From contig JAUGWO010000010.1 of assembly GCA_049724395.1 (NCBI GenBank), forward strand, positions 1 to 64,000: a DNA stretch of 64,000 nt. The letters are read 5' to 3'. The stretch is from Spongospora subterranea f. sp. subterranea (Eukaryota > Endomyxa: Phytomyxea > Phytomyxea > Plasmodiophorida). The translations under genes and the position numbers were made by a program. This document shows, one piece after another, positions 46,740 to 57,703 of this stretch; position 1 is the stretch's first letter, and every line of letters starts with the position of its first letter. The notes beneath the pieces were generated by a model. It was not told where the DNA came from, made no database searches, and saw only the letters and a list, made by a program, of their open reading frames with translations.

Positions 46740-47584
46740 ATGATTGTTATGTCGAGGTTCACCCGTTTTCTGGCTACGGTTGCCAAGAAGTCTGCGCCGG
46801 TACCTGTGAAACAACAGAAAAGGAAACCGGCTACTGCTTACGCTTTGTTTTGCAACGAAAAGTTTCAGGAGTTGGAACACCTTCACATTCCAGGTAACTG
46901 ATCATAGCTGATCATTATTCATCCGACGTTGAGACAAGGCTGATTGATGCAATTAGAACGTGTGCGAGCCATTTTCAAAGAATGGAAGAATATGGATTCC
47001 GATAGCAAAAAAAAATACTACGACCAAGCTCAGGATTATAAAGCTGAGTGGCAGCAGAGAAATAAGAAGGGCGCGATAGACAAGAGGCCGCCAACCTCAT
47101 ACAACTTATTTATACGCAAGTTCATCAGTGAAAGGGATCCCGGGAGCAGCGCGCGGGAATTTATCCCAGCGGCAGCATTAAAATGGAAATCTATGAATGC
47201 TGTCGAAAAGCAACCGTTCATTACTGAGTCACAAGCACTATCTGAAGAATTCAACAAACCAAAATTTGTTCGCCCTAAGTCTGCAACCAGTCCATATGCT
47301 CAGTTTATTAAAGCGAAGTACAATGAAGTCAGAAAATCTTTGCCTTCGGGTAAGCCTTTCCACCATAAGCCTCTCCACCATAATGCTTAACATATCCACC
47401 AAATGAAATTACAGATACTTCATTTCAGGAGATTAGCCGACAAATGTCAGCAACGTGGAAATCGTTGCCTGAGCAAGAGAAGAACGTGTTTGTCGAAGCA
47501 GGACAACGAGAAATGCAAAAAAAAAAGAGTATCTGGAGGACGGTAACGCTGAGCAGTAGATTTGCTGAGCCAACGCCATCATAA
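46740..47584 (+). CDS. Mitochondrial-type triple HMG-box protein, copy 2
   Basis: Exons 46740-46893, 46957-47349 and 47415-47584; 238 residues in an intact frame. The presequence-like start is MSRFTRFLATVAKKSA (ATG 46749). Box 1 is RKPATAYALFCNEKFQEL through IFKEWKNMDSDSKKKYYDQA, box 2 is KRPPTSYNLFIRKFISERDP through ALKWKSMNAVEKQPF, and box 3 is SATSPYAQFIKAKYNEVRKS through MSATWKSLPEQEKNVFVEAG. The three boxes suggest a DNA-packaging protein of the Abf2/TFAM type, although two boxes are usual in that family. After a poly-Lys run the C-terminus differs from copy 1, which ends in GGE; a base change in the A-run at 47516-47526 would explain this. Confidence 0.82.
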
Positions 47585-47599
47585 TCGCATTGACAGCGA

Positions 47600-49892
47600 A
47601 ATAAAATATAGTTTCCTTGCCGAATGTTGGTCTTGGGGTTGCGGTGCCGTATACCCAAAATGGCCAGCATCGTAGCATACCTTCATTATCGAAATGGCAT
47701 CCTTTCTGGTTTGATGAGCGCGGACACGCTGAAGATATTTGATCGGAATCCAATATGGAACGCGGTTATCCATTAACGACGTCGTGACCATGATATCTGG
47801 ATACGCTTGACGAGAAACGTTCTACGTAAATACCTCAGCAATTGTTTCAAAGAGCGGTTGATTGTTGGTGACCTGGTATGGTGAATAGGAGAGAATATTA
47901 TCGAAATCTCGAAGAATGTTAGGGTCACCCCATTCCTGGTGGTCTTGAATGGACAATGGTAGAGATGAATCCATAGTCGGTGTGAGAAACATCAACGAAT
48001 GGATGATCCAGAACCGCAGTTCGGAACAAATCCGCACGAGAATTCAGAACGGACGCGACGCAGAGCCCACCTGCGCTTGCTCCCCATGAACACAGTAACT
48101 CTGGGCGTGTGATTCCAGACTCGATTAGATGCTCAATGCATGCGATATAATCGCTGAATGTGTTGCATTTTTGGTGAAGTCGACCTTGCTCATGCCTAGA
48201 AAAAATATTATCAATCTGAAACCTTGGCGCCTTGATTGATAAAGGTTCACCATTTTTTGCCGTACTCCCCTCCACCGCTGTTGAAATGGTAAGTTGTAGA
48301 GTCTGAGAAGATGTAGCAAGGATTACCGAACATGGCAGTGAGCAATGGCGAATCCGTGCCGGATCATGGCCATATTTGATATGTCGTATTCAGGATGTAA
48401 ACATTGACCATACGCCCCATAAACCACAGCGATCACAGGAACGCTGAACAAGCAAAATCAACGCCAGCAAACAGCTTTCAGCTGCCAGTATCACCTATGA
48501 TGGTTCATTGACAAATCTCGTCGATACGTTAGAGTAATTGGTATTTTTGTTCCATCGTTGCTTTGGGCTTCAACTCGATTCGATACATAATCGCTCGATA
48601 GCTTCTCAAGTGCGGATTGCCGGCTCAATTCATGAAGTTCATCGCTGCGCCAATTATACTCGTAAGTAATCTCGGGAATAAATGTCGATTCAAAACTGAA
48701 TCGGAAAGACTGTGCAGACGGAATCTGTAATCGTAAATTAAAAGAAAGTCAAAACGCTGAAACATGGTTGCACCTTATTTATTCCAGGGCGAAGAGTTCC
48801 TGGGACATTGTGGTTTAGAGCAACGGAAACACATTTCGACCCATCAATATCAATAACAAGAACCCGGTCTGACCCTAAAGCGCTCCTCAATAACTGTCTG
48901 ACACGAACAGCAAATACTAGACTTACCATTATCGCGAACATATAATACGACGCGATCGTTGAAGTAATCGGCGTCCTTAATGATGACCCCTACGTCTGGA
49001 ACGTAGATATCCTCCCAGAGATCAGGACTTCCAACTGGATATCGTAGCAACTTATAATCAACGCGATCGAAGTTCGTTATTAGATAGAGATGAATCCGTT
49101 CACGTGTTCCACAAAGTAATCAATGTTGTGCTGTCTTGGACGAACACAATAAGGAATATAATCCGGAACAGATAAACATATTAACCAGGCTTCGGTGGCA
49201 GATTTTGACGCCGATGTAATTACGGCATGCGATCCATCTTTCGTACGAGCTATATTGACCAGAAAAGTTTCATCGTGTTCCTGGAATATGGTCTGTCGCG
49301 TCCCGTTTTCAACATTATACAGAACAACACGATCAGGTCTCAATTTCTCGTCGGCCATCGTACACAATAACAGGCTGTTTCCGATCCAGACAATGGAAAC
49401 AATCCCGCGAAGGGGCTCCAAAAGCATAGCGCTATCAGCACGTTTAACCAATACCATGCACCGATCCACATCGTCCTGTATTGGAATTAGGGCTGCAATA
49501 AACTGATCGTCGTCAGAGATGATCAATTCGTGTATATCGCCTCCCCAATCCGGAACAGTTTTGGAAAGCTGGTCGCTGTCGAACACAACCTGTTCTCGTT
49601 TGCTGTGAATATCTCGCCTGCACAATGCGCTTGAGTGTTGATCAAGGAAGTAATTATATCGATTATTCGCTGTCAACTTATCAACGAGATTGCAGTCAAC
49701 GACGGCTCGCCGAAAGTTGGCGAATGTGGGGAGAAATGAGGAGGACGGCTTAGTGAAGTCATTATAGCGCCTGTTCTCTGACCGGATCAACCTGGTAAGA
49801 CGCGATGACCGCTTCTCGATCCATTTATACTGATCTAGGAACTGGCGCCCATGCCACCATCGTATAAATTTGCTGGCGTCCCCAGCGCCCAT
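47600..49892 (-). CDS. Prolyl oligopeptidase-family (S9A, oligopeptidase B-like) serine peptidase
   Basis: The start at 49892 (MGAGDASKFIRWWHGRQFL) is followed by the N-terminal region YKWIEKRSSRLTRLIRSE and a seven-blade-propeller-like stretch (VPDWGGDIHELIISDDDQF). After several 50-60 nt introns comes the catalytic alpha/beta hydrolase domain: VVYGAYGQCLHPEYD, RGGGEYGKKW, CNTFSDYIACIEHLIESG, WGASAGG (nucleophile Ser), MVTTSLMDNRVPYW (Asp) and YDAGHFG (His). The triad is complete. Two single-base breaks are evident, at the CC pair 49096-49097 and the AAA at 47987-47989; the truncated copy shows the intact frame at the second. Such enzymes cut short peptides, oligopeptidase B after basic residues. 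The 3' end after the His is uncertain. Confidence 0.8.
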
Positions 49893-51419
49893 AGATCGGT
49901 ATCGAGATTAATCAATCACCGTCGGCAATGGTGTAGAGAGAAGAAACTGGTGGGGGCAATTATGGAGGCAGAGCTGACCAGAGAGAGGACTGTGCAAGAC
50001 TAGGCGCCACCAGGGTATACCATAGTTGTTCATGCCATAAAAGTTCACCATAAGCCAGATATTGGTTATTGAGTAAGGCACTACAGTAATTTTGTTGCGA
50101 TAATTGACTCCCATAACGGCCCCTTATTTACAGTCAGACACCAGATTATTGCGAGGGCTTTTAAACTACCCATAATTGGTCAGGGATTGCGATAAAGAAC
50201 TCCAACAACTGCCCAAAGTTATTACGTAGCGACTGTGAGCAATTTATTGCGATAAGGACTCTCTGAAGTTCTTGGATTTATATGACTGTTTTATACGATC
50301 ACATGTGATCAATATAGTGAATGCGGTTAAACACCCAAACACGTAGGCGCCACCACCGATCAGAGACACCGCCGTCCAACTGAGGTTCACCGGCGTAACG
50401 AAATCGATGCGGGCTTGGGCCATCTCCATCGCCTCACCATCTGTAATCATATTCAGATCTTGCCTACCGTTGCTCAGCGGCAGGATGTTTGAATACCAGC
50501 TGTCGCCGAGATGGCCAGCATCAATATCAAGCCGGAAATTAGGCGCATAGCGATCAGCAATAGATCGTTGACCGATATTAAACAGGCAGTCTTTGCCAGA
50601 CTGAACCGTACTGGTCCAAAGGATCTCGGCACCACTGCCAGCATCAAATTTTCTTCTAACAATAGTCAAGACACGAAACAAATGGTAAATCGTCGAATGC
50701 AACAGCTGTCTATCAGCGAAGTGGACGATGGAGATTTGCACGAATTGCGCAAGAATTAAGTCGACAGACGCTTTCCTCCCCAGGTATTTGTTTCAAAATT
50801 CAAACAAACCCGGTCACCATTACATGGCACAAATATACACTGTTTGATACAACTCCAAAAACATTTTTGCATACGTGCGGGTCTAGACGTAATCAATTTG
50901 GTTGTTCTATGAACAGCACGTAGCAAAGTCTTTCACAGGCGGTGCTTTCGGGGCTACCTCCACTTTGTCAGAAAAATTGATTTCTCTCATCAAGCATGGT
51001 TTTAAGGGGCATTACTGTATTCATTTAAAAATCTTTTTACAGGACGAAGCCAGTAATGTTTCGAAGTGACGAGGTATGGATGTCGGGTGTCGACAGCTAA
51101 ATCTAGCTCTGCAGTGCGACGACACTCAGTACCCAAGATTGGGCATTTGCAAACCTGGCGGCTGGCGCTGACGACGCGCTGGATGTGTGAATACCAATAG
51201 CCACAACCTTTTAGAAGAGACAAGACCTGCAGAGTGAAAGGTTGAAGATGCGATGGGGAAGACCGGGAAACAGAGAGGAGGTGCAGTTCTGACAGTGACA
51301 CGGGGACGATATCAGAGTGTCAGCCCTATGTAACAGAGATTAGCGCTACCTACCGTTGGTAAGCCAGCCACGCCCATACAGAGAGAGGTTGGGGTGGTCG
51401 CCAACAAAAGGGATTAGGG
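49893..51419. other. Region between the S9A peptidase and POC1, mostly unassigned
   Basis: About 1.5 kb. Overlapping open frames on both strands around 50244-50759 may represent one gene (see the separate entry). A Cys-rich minus frame near 51200-51300 (HCQNC, CRSC) ends at a stop within 30 codons and is not convincing. No repeats or RNA genes are visible. Confidence 0.4.
50244..50741 (-). CDS. Hypothetical single-span membrane protein
   Basis: An open minus-strand frame of about 165 codons without an early ATG. A splice acceptor (ATTGTTAG) near 50660 suggests that an upstream exon supplies the start. One strong hydrophobic segment (SLIGGGAYVFGCLTAFTILI) is followed by a Lys/Arg-rich tail (CDRIKQSYKSKNFRESLSQ). 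No family is recognised. The plus strand has a competing 82-codon frame with an ATG at 50511, ending HELRKN at 50759. Only one of the two is likely to be real. Confidence 0.35.
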   Translation of the reverse strand: MQISIVHFADRQLLHSTIYHLFRVLTIVRRKFDAGSGAEILWTSTVQSGKDCLFNIGQRSIADRYAPNFRLDIDAGHLGDSWYSNILPLSNGRQDLNMITDGEAMEMAQARIDFVTPVNLSWTAVSLIGGGAYVFGCLTAFTILITCDRIKQSYKSKNFRESLSQ

Positions 51420-52952
51420 ATGATGGCGTCCGAACTGGACCCATGCGTTGAGAGGACATTTAGAGGGATTCGCGGCTCTGTAACATCCGTCGCATTCAAC
51501 CCCAATATGAAACAGGTTGTCACCGCATCTGATGACAATATCGTCACTGTCTGGAATTTCAAACCGGATATGCGGGCTTTCAGATTCGTTGGCCATACGG
51601 TTGGCACCCAGTTTTTGGGTAAACCCAAATACGCTGACTTGTTTACAGGCCGCGGTTTTGGGAGTGGATTTTAGCTCAAGCGGGCGACTGGTAGCATCTG
51701 CTTCAAAGGATGGAACATTGAGATTTTGGCAGCCTCGTGTTAAAGGGACGTCGACGCTTATAAACGCTCATACATCAGCTTCTGTTTTCAGTGTTCGGTT
51801 TTCCAGCGACGATAAATACGCCTTGACCACTTCAAATGATAAAACCCTTAAGGTAAATTGGTTTGAAAACACCTTTGATTCGGAAACTGAATTGTGTGTC
51901 AAGATATGGGAAGTCGACACTCAAAAATTTAATTCATCATTCACTGGTCATCAACATTGGGTGAGAAGCGCCTGTTTTAGTCCCGACTCCCGACTGATTG
52001 TTTCTGGCGGTGATGACAAAACAGTTCGCCTATGGGATACATCTACTCAGAAGAATATCCATATATTTTATGATCATTCAGGGTAATAGAATTCGCTGCA
52101 CTAACATAAAGCCATTCATCGATAATGCTAGGACGGTGAATTGCGTGGGATTTTTCCCAAATGGCAGTTTGGTTGCTGGAGCTGGTGCTGACAAGACTAT
52201 CAAAATATGGGATATCCGCACTAACAAACTTCTGCAGCACTACAATGCCCATGATGACCAAATCAACTCTATCGATTTTCATGCGAATGGCAGCTTCCTG
52301 ATATCGGGATCTGACGATGCGACCTTAAAGGTAAACCAACTGTTGTGAGTGTGTAGCTAGTACAAATCATATGTGGTTTAGGTATGGGACCTGAAAGAAG
52401 GCCATCAGTTATACACGGTTCGGGGACACACGTCGTCAGTCAAAGCCGTATCATTTTCCCAAAACGGAGAATATTTTTGTTCTGCAGGTTTGTTCCTTCG
52501 CCGCCTACTAGTATTTCATCTCAGTATTATCGATAGGAGCCGATAAACTAGTAATGGTTTGGAAAACCAATTTCGATCGTCCATTACCAAGTGTGGAAGG
52601 GATTACTACAAAATCTCAGGCAACAGTATCACGTCCGAAAATAGGGCCAAAACGAATCGCGCGCTCGCAGCCACCAGCCTCTGTCATTCAAGAAACTCCG
52701 ATTCCAGAAGCGGAAACACCTGTACCTATAGGTTTGCAACCTGCCAAACCTGAGTCGCATTCAAGGGACTCTGAAAGCCCGATGGCCGCCGAAATTGCCT
52801 CGACGCTGGCGCATATAGTCAATCAATTGGATGTAATACGCAACACAATGACTCTCTTTGATCAAAGGCTGACTCTACAAGAAAACATCATCAGTCGATA
52901 TGTTTCTGATAAGCCTCAAGATTCGACTCAAGCAACGCAGCCTCTACAGTAG
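51420..52952 (+). CDS. POC1: POC1, centriolar WD40 protein
   Basis: Six exons: 51420-51599, 51649-51852, 51904-52082, 52132-52330, 52382-52487 and 52537-52952; 427 residues. Seven WD40 repeats fill residues 1-285, for example GHQHWVRSACFSPDSRLIVS, DDKTVRLWD, ADKTIKIWDIRTNKLLQHY and GHTSSVKAVSFSQNGEYF. A low-complexity linker leads to a C-terminal helix (IASTLAHIVNQLDVIRNTMT, then LFDQRLTLQENII), the coiled-coil POC1 motif that separates POC1 from other WD40 proteins. POC1 stabilises the centriole and basal-body wall. Intron 2 (51853-51903) is 51 nt without an in-frame stop. The stop is 48 bases from the stop of the convergent CDK5RAP3 gene. Confidence 0.92.
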
Positions 52953-53000
52953 GGGATACAACCTAAACTATTGAACATTATATAATAGTCATTGTTAAAC

Positions 53001-55038
53001 TTATCGAGGCTTGTTTGCTAATTTGATGACGTTTCCGATCTCACCGATCAACTTGATGCTCTTCCCTTTGTATAAGACTCCTAGTGCCTCTTCCGCCTGT
53101 TCTTTATACCAAACGGCATCAGATACCTTGTTAGATATCTGCCACAACAGATGAGAAGCAGTTCTGAAGAAAGAGAGAGATAGAAACAACCTGTGAAGCC
53201 AGTTCAGCAATGGTATCCCTAATCTCATCAGCTTTCGCTCGCAATCCAATTGACTTTTCTAAGCACTTTTGTTCAAGTAATCGCTGTACTTCGAAAGAAG
53301 AAACCTAGACGCTGCAATTGAATAGCCCGAACTTGCTCACCAAGTAGGTGATTTACGAGTCGGTCAAGGTATGAGGGGGATGATCGAATTTTCAGCAAGC
53401 GCTGGATGACTTCGTTATCCAGCAATGGCTGAAGAGAGCGAATATACTGAAGGGTATTCGTAGTCCATGAAAGATCGCGAGCATAGCATTGTAGAAAATT
53501 GCCTTCCACTGTTTCGGCGAAAACATCAAGGTGAGTCTAAATTGAAAAAACGTTAAAAGGTTACGTCCCGACATTAGCTAAACTGACATCATTCTCAAGT
53601 TCTGAGCACCTTTGCAGCAAAAAATGTTCAAGAAAAATTAACTCGGTCTTGACGGTAGCTCTGAACCTACCGTCCAGAAGAGATACGATATTTTTACCCA
53701 TCTCGGGTAACCCTTGCGTTTCAATATCAGTTTCTGCAGTAAAGTGGCCTTAAAGACTGTTGTCGCAATTAATGTGGGCGCATGTTACCTTGAGAAGCTT
53801 CTACTCCAGCTTCCACACAGCTGATATCCCAGTTGCCGTCTTCAGCTGGATTTCCTTCTCCCCAAGCGATTTCAACCATTCCTCCTTCCTGTAGTTAAAC
53901 GTTCACCATAGAAGTAACCAGGATACTGACGTCGGATTACGTCAATATGGGAATCTGCAGTCAATCCCATAGATAACGAAACGCTTTCAGCGGCAGTAAC
54001 AGGGGAGGTCATGTTCATCAACAATTTCAACGAAATAGTTCTATCTGCAGCAACTAAAAAACGCATCAACTCTTTTGAAGGTAATTGGACCTTTTGGTGT
54101 TGAATTGTTGGAACGCGTATCATCCGACGAGTTCAAAAATGCTTGAAATTCTGAAAAAAACTCAATGCATTCGTGAACGGTGGGCCTAAGTACTGTTCAG
54201 AAGAGTATATGTTGCTTCCCAAGTACTCGTGTTGACCTTTTGAGGGCGTTGAGAAACTCCTGGAAGTACGCTTGCAAGCGAAATACTTGCGATTGAAGTT
54301 GCGGTTTCGGAGGCAACGCCGGATCGATCTGAGAGTGATACTAAGAATTTGTTTCTATTACCAATTCAATGTAAATTGACTTCATAGTGTTGGCACAACT
54401 GCTCATATTTTGTTTTCGCAAGCTGTGCGTGCTTCTCTTTGTCATATGCATGACGATGATTATCTTCAACAGACTTCGATAATGTAGACACCTCTTTTTT
54501 CAACGAATAACTAAACAATAATTACCTTGATGATTGTGAATTATCGTACACTTACATATCATATTTTACAATTTGCACAAGTCGTTGACCAAACTCGGCC
54601 AACTTTAGCTGAGAGAGCAATTATGACTGATTATTGTCCAGTAAAATGAATTCTATACTGACGTTATTTTTTGTATACTGAGAGCGTAAATTATCCCAAA
54701 GGCGTGTTTGCTGATTATTGTGTCTTCCAAACAGCGAGAACACAGCGATGCCTTTCGCTGTATCGTCTGCCACTAATATTTTTACAATTTGTTCGCATTC
54801 TCGGTAGCCACAATCTAAGGTGAAAAAAAAATCAGATCGTGAAGGGTAATACGAAGAAAATTTACGAACAATCGGCTTGTTGAATCAATGATAACTCCGA
54901 AAGTGGTGGCAACTTTGTTAACTCTGATTCTGTACGAGAACGCAATGCCGCGATGCGATCGTTCCAGTTTTTTGGTATCACATTGCGTTCGGTAAGCCAT
55001 TGACATAATTTGTCGTATTGTATATCGAGGTGTTCCAT
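53001..55038 (-). CDS. CDK5RAP3: CDK5RAP3 (C53/LZAP), ufmylation and ER-phagy factor
   Basis: Exon 1 is 55038-54870 (MEHLDIQYDKLCQWLTERNV, matching the human start DIQTSKLLDWLVDRR). Exon 2 begins at 54814 (CGYRECEQIVKIL, IAVFSLFGRHNNQQTRLWDN), followed by ATGATAT-spliced SLKKEVSTLSKSVEDNHRH. Downstream are HECIEFFSEFQAFL, an acidic AIM-like stretch (EIAWGEGNPAEDGNWDISCV), TVKTELIFLEHFLLQRCSEL and IRSSPSYLDRLVNHLLGEQV. The C-terminus is LYKGKSIKLIGEIGNVIK, ending at 53001. The middle exons (about 53900-54330) could not be joined cleanly. CDK5RAP3 is the substrate adaptor of the UFM1 E3 ligase at the ER and is missing from yeast-like fungi. The Trp-containing motif would be the shuffled ATG8/UFM1-interacting motif. 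Confidence 0.82.
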
Positions 55039-56053
55039 GACAAAACACACCACGGTTATGGGAAATGTGAACGCAGGGAACGCTGCTGCAGCAAACCCAT
55101 ACTGGGAAGCGTCCCATGTTGCATACACAGCAGTGTACACGGTTCGTGAGCAGGTGTAGTGTGTACCGGTATTGCGCAGGGAGAGTGCAATGAGTATACA
55201 CAGAAATCCTGTGAGTGTTCTGCAACTGAAAAACTGATTCTTATTACGTGTGAATGGGCTGCTGAGATGATTTCGAGGAATGTCGTAGTCTGAGAACAAA
55301 AATAATGAGTTTTACGTGTTTAAGAGTCGTATGGCAACTATTGTTATAATTGCGCAATACTACGAGAGCTGCAAATGCAATGGGGGTAAATATATCACGA
55401 CACGAAAGAACGTTGAAGGCAGCATCTACAGAGCTTTCCATATCTGCTACAATATGGCGTTTGTACAATATGTGGTTATGTCCACGGTCAGTGTGACAGT
55501 CCTGCCCTTGTCGGGTCAATGGGTTCACGACCAGCTCTTGAGAATATCGGAAACCGACGGTGAAGCAGGTCGTCGTCGAATAAGCGGAAATCACAAGGCC
55601 GGTGCGACGAACGTCATGGTGGTAAAGGTCAGCATAACGAGCCATGCCTGCGCTTTTCACCCGGTAACTGAATCAAGTTGCCCGAACAATGCCCTGTCAA
55701 TATGGTTTTTTCATGTCGGCGTCGTATATCGACACGTCGAAGGGTTGACCCAAAGTTTATTTCCTTATCCCAAATGGCATGACAACGCCAAGTATCAACT
55801 TGCCACTGAAAATGGCGCCTTTATTTTGCCTGACACAATGTGGCTCATTCGGACAGAAATGGGTCAAGCTGATCAATCTTCTGACCACGACTTTTCTAAT
55901 ACATATGATTTTACACTGCCGCAATCGCCTGTCGTGAAAATCGCTCAAAACAGTGCACAGCCTGCTGGAGCGCGTTCGGCGATCCTCCAGCACTGGCGTA
56001 TGCCGCCAATTGCAAATCAACACAAGACCGTTAAAAGGGCAATATTTTGGCGT
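55039..56053. other. Upstream of CDK5RAP3, no firm gene
   Basis: Long frames overlap on both strands: a plus frame of about 248 codons at 55316-56062, and minus frames at 55244-55660 (MARYADLYHHDVRRTGLVIS, then hydrophobic FTPIAFAALVVL). I recognise no domain in either. Either could be an unassigned gene, or neither. The plus frame runs into the Hsp20 copy 4 promoter, which argues against it. Confidence 0.35.
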
Positions 56054-56264
56054 CGCGGTTGACTGCCCTGACGGAATATTCTTCAAAGTCACTAGTGGTA
56101 CCACATTACAATCTTTATATACGGATATGTTGTTCGACTGGGGTCAAGGAATATTCCACGATCTGAGTACCGACTATATAAGGGAGAGAGACTGAACCAA
56201 TATATTCATTACAATAACAAACTAGCAATCAACACATCGTTTTCAGACCATCACTAGCAACATC
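56054..56264 (+). promoter_or_regulatory. Heat-shock promoter and leader of Hsp20 copy 4
   Basis: Heat-shock elements GAATATTCTTC at 56074-56084 and GAATATTC at 56149-56156; TATATA at 56175-56180. It aligns with 155-364 almost base for base from the TATA box to the start codon, while the middle element of copy 1 is disrupted here (GGATATGTTGTTC). The similarity starts abruptly at GCGGTTGACTGC. Confidence 0.8.
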
Positions 56265-56675
56265 ATGAGCCTATCACTATTCGACTTCCATCGCGATTTA
56301 GATCGTCAACTATTCGGCGGTGGACAAATGAAATCTGGTCCAACACCTCAGATGAAAATGGAGTTGAGAGAATATGACAAGAACTACCAAGTCTCTGTTG
56401 AGGTTCCGGGAATTCCCAAAGAAGAGATCAAGCTGAGCGTCGACGGTGGCGTTTTAACTGTTTCAGCAGAACACAAACAACAACGGTCCGGTAAAAACAA
56501 AGAAGAACAAATTCATTTCTCTGAGCGCTCATACGGATGTTCGTCTCGCTCGATCCGCCTTCCAAGGAATATTAGCGCTGAACAAATCGAGGCCGTATAC
56601 CAGAACGGGGTATTGACCATCGAAATACCCAAAATCGATCCAAAAGCGGCCTCAAATTTTATACAGATTAAATAG
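56265..56675 (+). CDS. Small heat shock protein Hsp20, copy 4
   Basis: 136 residues, nearly identical to copy 1: start MSLSLFDFHRDLDRQLFGGG, ELREYDKNYQVSVEVPG from about residue 33, GVLTIEIPK near residue 116 and end NFIQIK. Differences are concentrated in the acidic loop (KQQRSGKNKEEQIHF) and near NISAEQIEAVYQ. The frame is intact, without introns, and AATAAA follows the stop. It lies 55 kb from copy 1 in the same orientation with a shared promoter, so it is a dispersed recent duplicate rather than part of a local cluster. Confidence 0.95.
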   Translation: MSLSLFDFHRDLDRQLFGGGQMKSGPTPQMKMELREYDKNYQVSVEVPGIPKEEIKLSVDGGVLTVSAEHKQQRSGKNKEEQIHFSERSYGCSSRSIRLPRNISAEQIEAVYQNGVLTIEIPKIDPKAASNFIQIK

Positions 56676-57086
56676 TCCAATAAACCAAATCGTTTTTACT
56701 CATTGAATTTTGGAGATCCACTCATGAACATTCTGTTTGGCGATCCCCGAATAATGTTAACAAGGTTCCGACTTACAATCTGCATTCTTGCTTTGAATCG
56801 CAAATATGCGTCATTCTCTGACGGTTGTTTAGGAATCAACAACAGATGAAGGAGACCAGTTTTTGAAACCAGATTGGCAGTTATAAAACCAAAATGCACA
56901 TAAAACGCGATTCAAACCACTGTCAATCATAAGACGAAAATATGATGAAACTGCCTACCATCAATTCGAATAAATAAATTTATCCCAGAAGAATACAATT
57001 TGAGGAGGATTTAAACAAGTCATTTTTATAACAGCTTCTGCCGGTGTTGGCAAGCCCTTTCAAATCAAACAAATCTATGACAAAAA

Positions 57087-57703
57087 CGGAGTCCAGCAGC
57101 TGATTCTGAGATCAATAGGGTATCCACGTCGATAACGGATCAATGGTGCGCGTTGCGGGCAATCTGGGAAACCAGCACACCAGTAATGCTGAAATAACGT
57201 ACATGCTACACTGGCTCAGTGTCAAGGAGAACTTCGAACATCAGGCCCCATGTAATCGGGGAAAAAGGTCAAGAAAAGCAGCGGATATGTATCCCTGGCG
57301 AACGAGCAATCGAAGGACGCTAGGCGGATCTGGGATGCCCATAGCGCTAAAAGCCGGTACGCGTCTATTCTAAAAATGAATACCGGTTTCGGTATATGCG
57401 ATGATGAAAGAGATCGAGGAATTTCGACCATCTCGGAAAAACTGGAGCACCTTTGCTTCGGGTTTGCTCCTGCAACAATTCAGCTTGGCGTACCAGCTGA
57501 CCTTTTTCCCCAATTACATGGGGCCTGATGTTTTGCAGTTAATGAGACTGAAGTTCTCCTTGATACTGAGCCAGTGTAGCATGTACGTAATTTCAGCATT
57601 GCTGGTGTGCTGGTTTCCCAGATTGCCCGCAACGCGAACCATTGATCCGCTATCGACGTGAACACCCTCTTGAACTCAGAATCAGCTGCGGACTCCGTTA
57701 AAC
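57087..57703. repeat. Inverted repeat with arms of about 190 bp
   Basis: The left arm, about 57087-57275, and the right arm, about 57505-57703, are inverted copies at roughly 90% identity. Shared strings include CGGAGTCC, GCAGCTGATTCTGAG, GATCAATGGT, CGCGTTGCGGGCAATCTGGG, GTACATGCTACACTGGCTCA and AAGGAGAACTTC. The spacer of about 230 bases has a short open frame (KSRYASILKMNTGFGICDD). The right arm has an extra 15-base piece (CTCATTAACTGCAAA on its reverse strand). No transposon ends or target duplications were found. Its origin is unknown. Confidence 0.75.

Larger units (their letters stand above)
44149..48775. repeat. Tandem duplication of an HMG-box gene plus part of an S9A peptidase gene
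   Basis: Unit 1 (about 44149-46450) and unit 2 (about 46476-48775) are direct copies. Both begin CCCGTTCCGTTGGCAAT, share GGCGATTCGGAGTCGACAGG and GTCACGCACTGTTGGATCAG upstream of the HMG gene, and end near CATGGTTGCAC inside the peptidase gene. Unit 2 continues into the rest of the peptidase (48775-49892), while unit 1 stops there. The breakpoint is therefore within the peptidase gene, and the truncated copy is the derived one. Confidence 0.85.

Noticed and set aside
55316-56062. 248-codon plus-strand frame
   Set aside because: No domain seen, and it runs through the duplicated Hsp20 promoter including its heat-shock element; kept only as an unassigned note.
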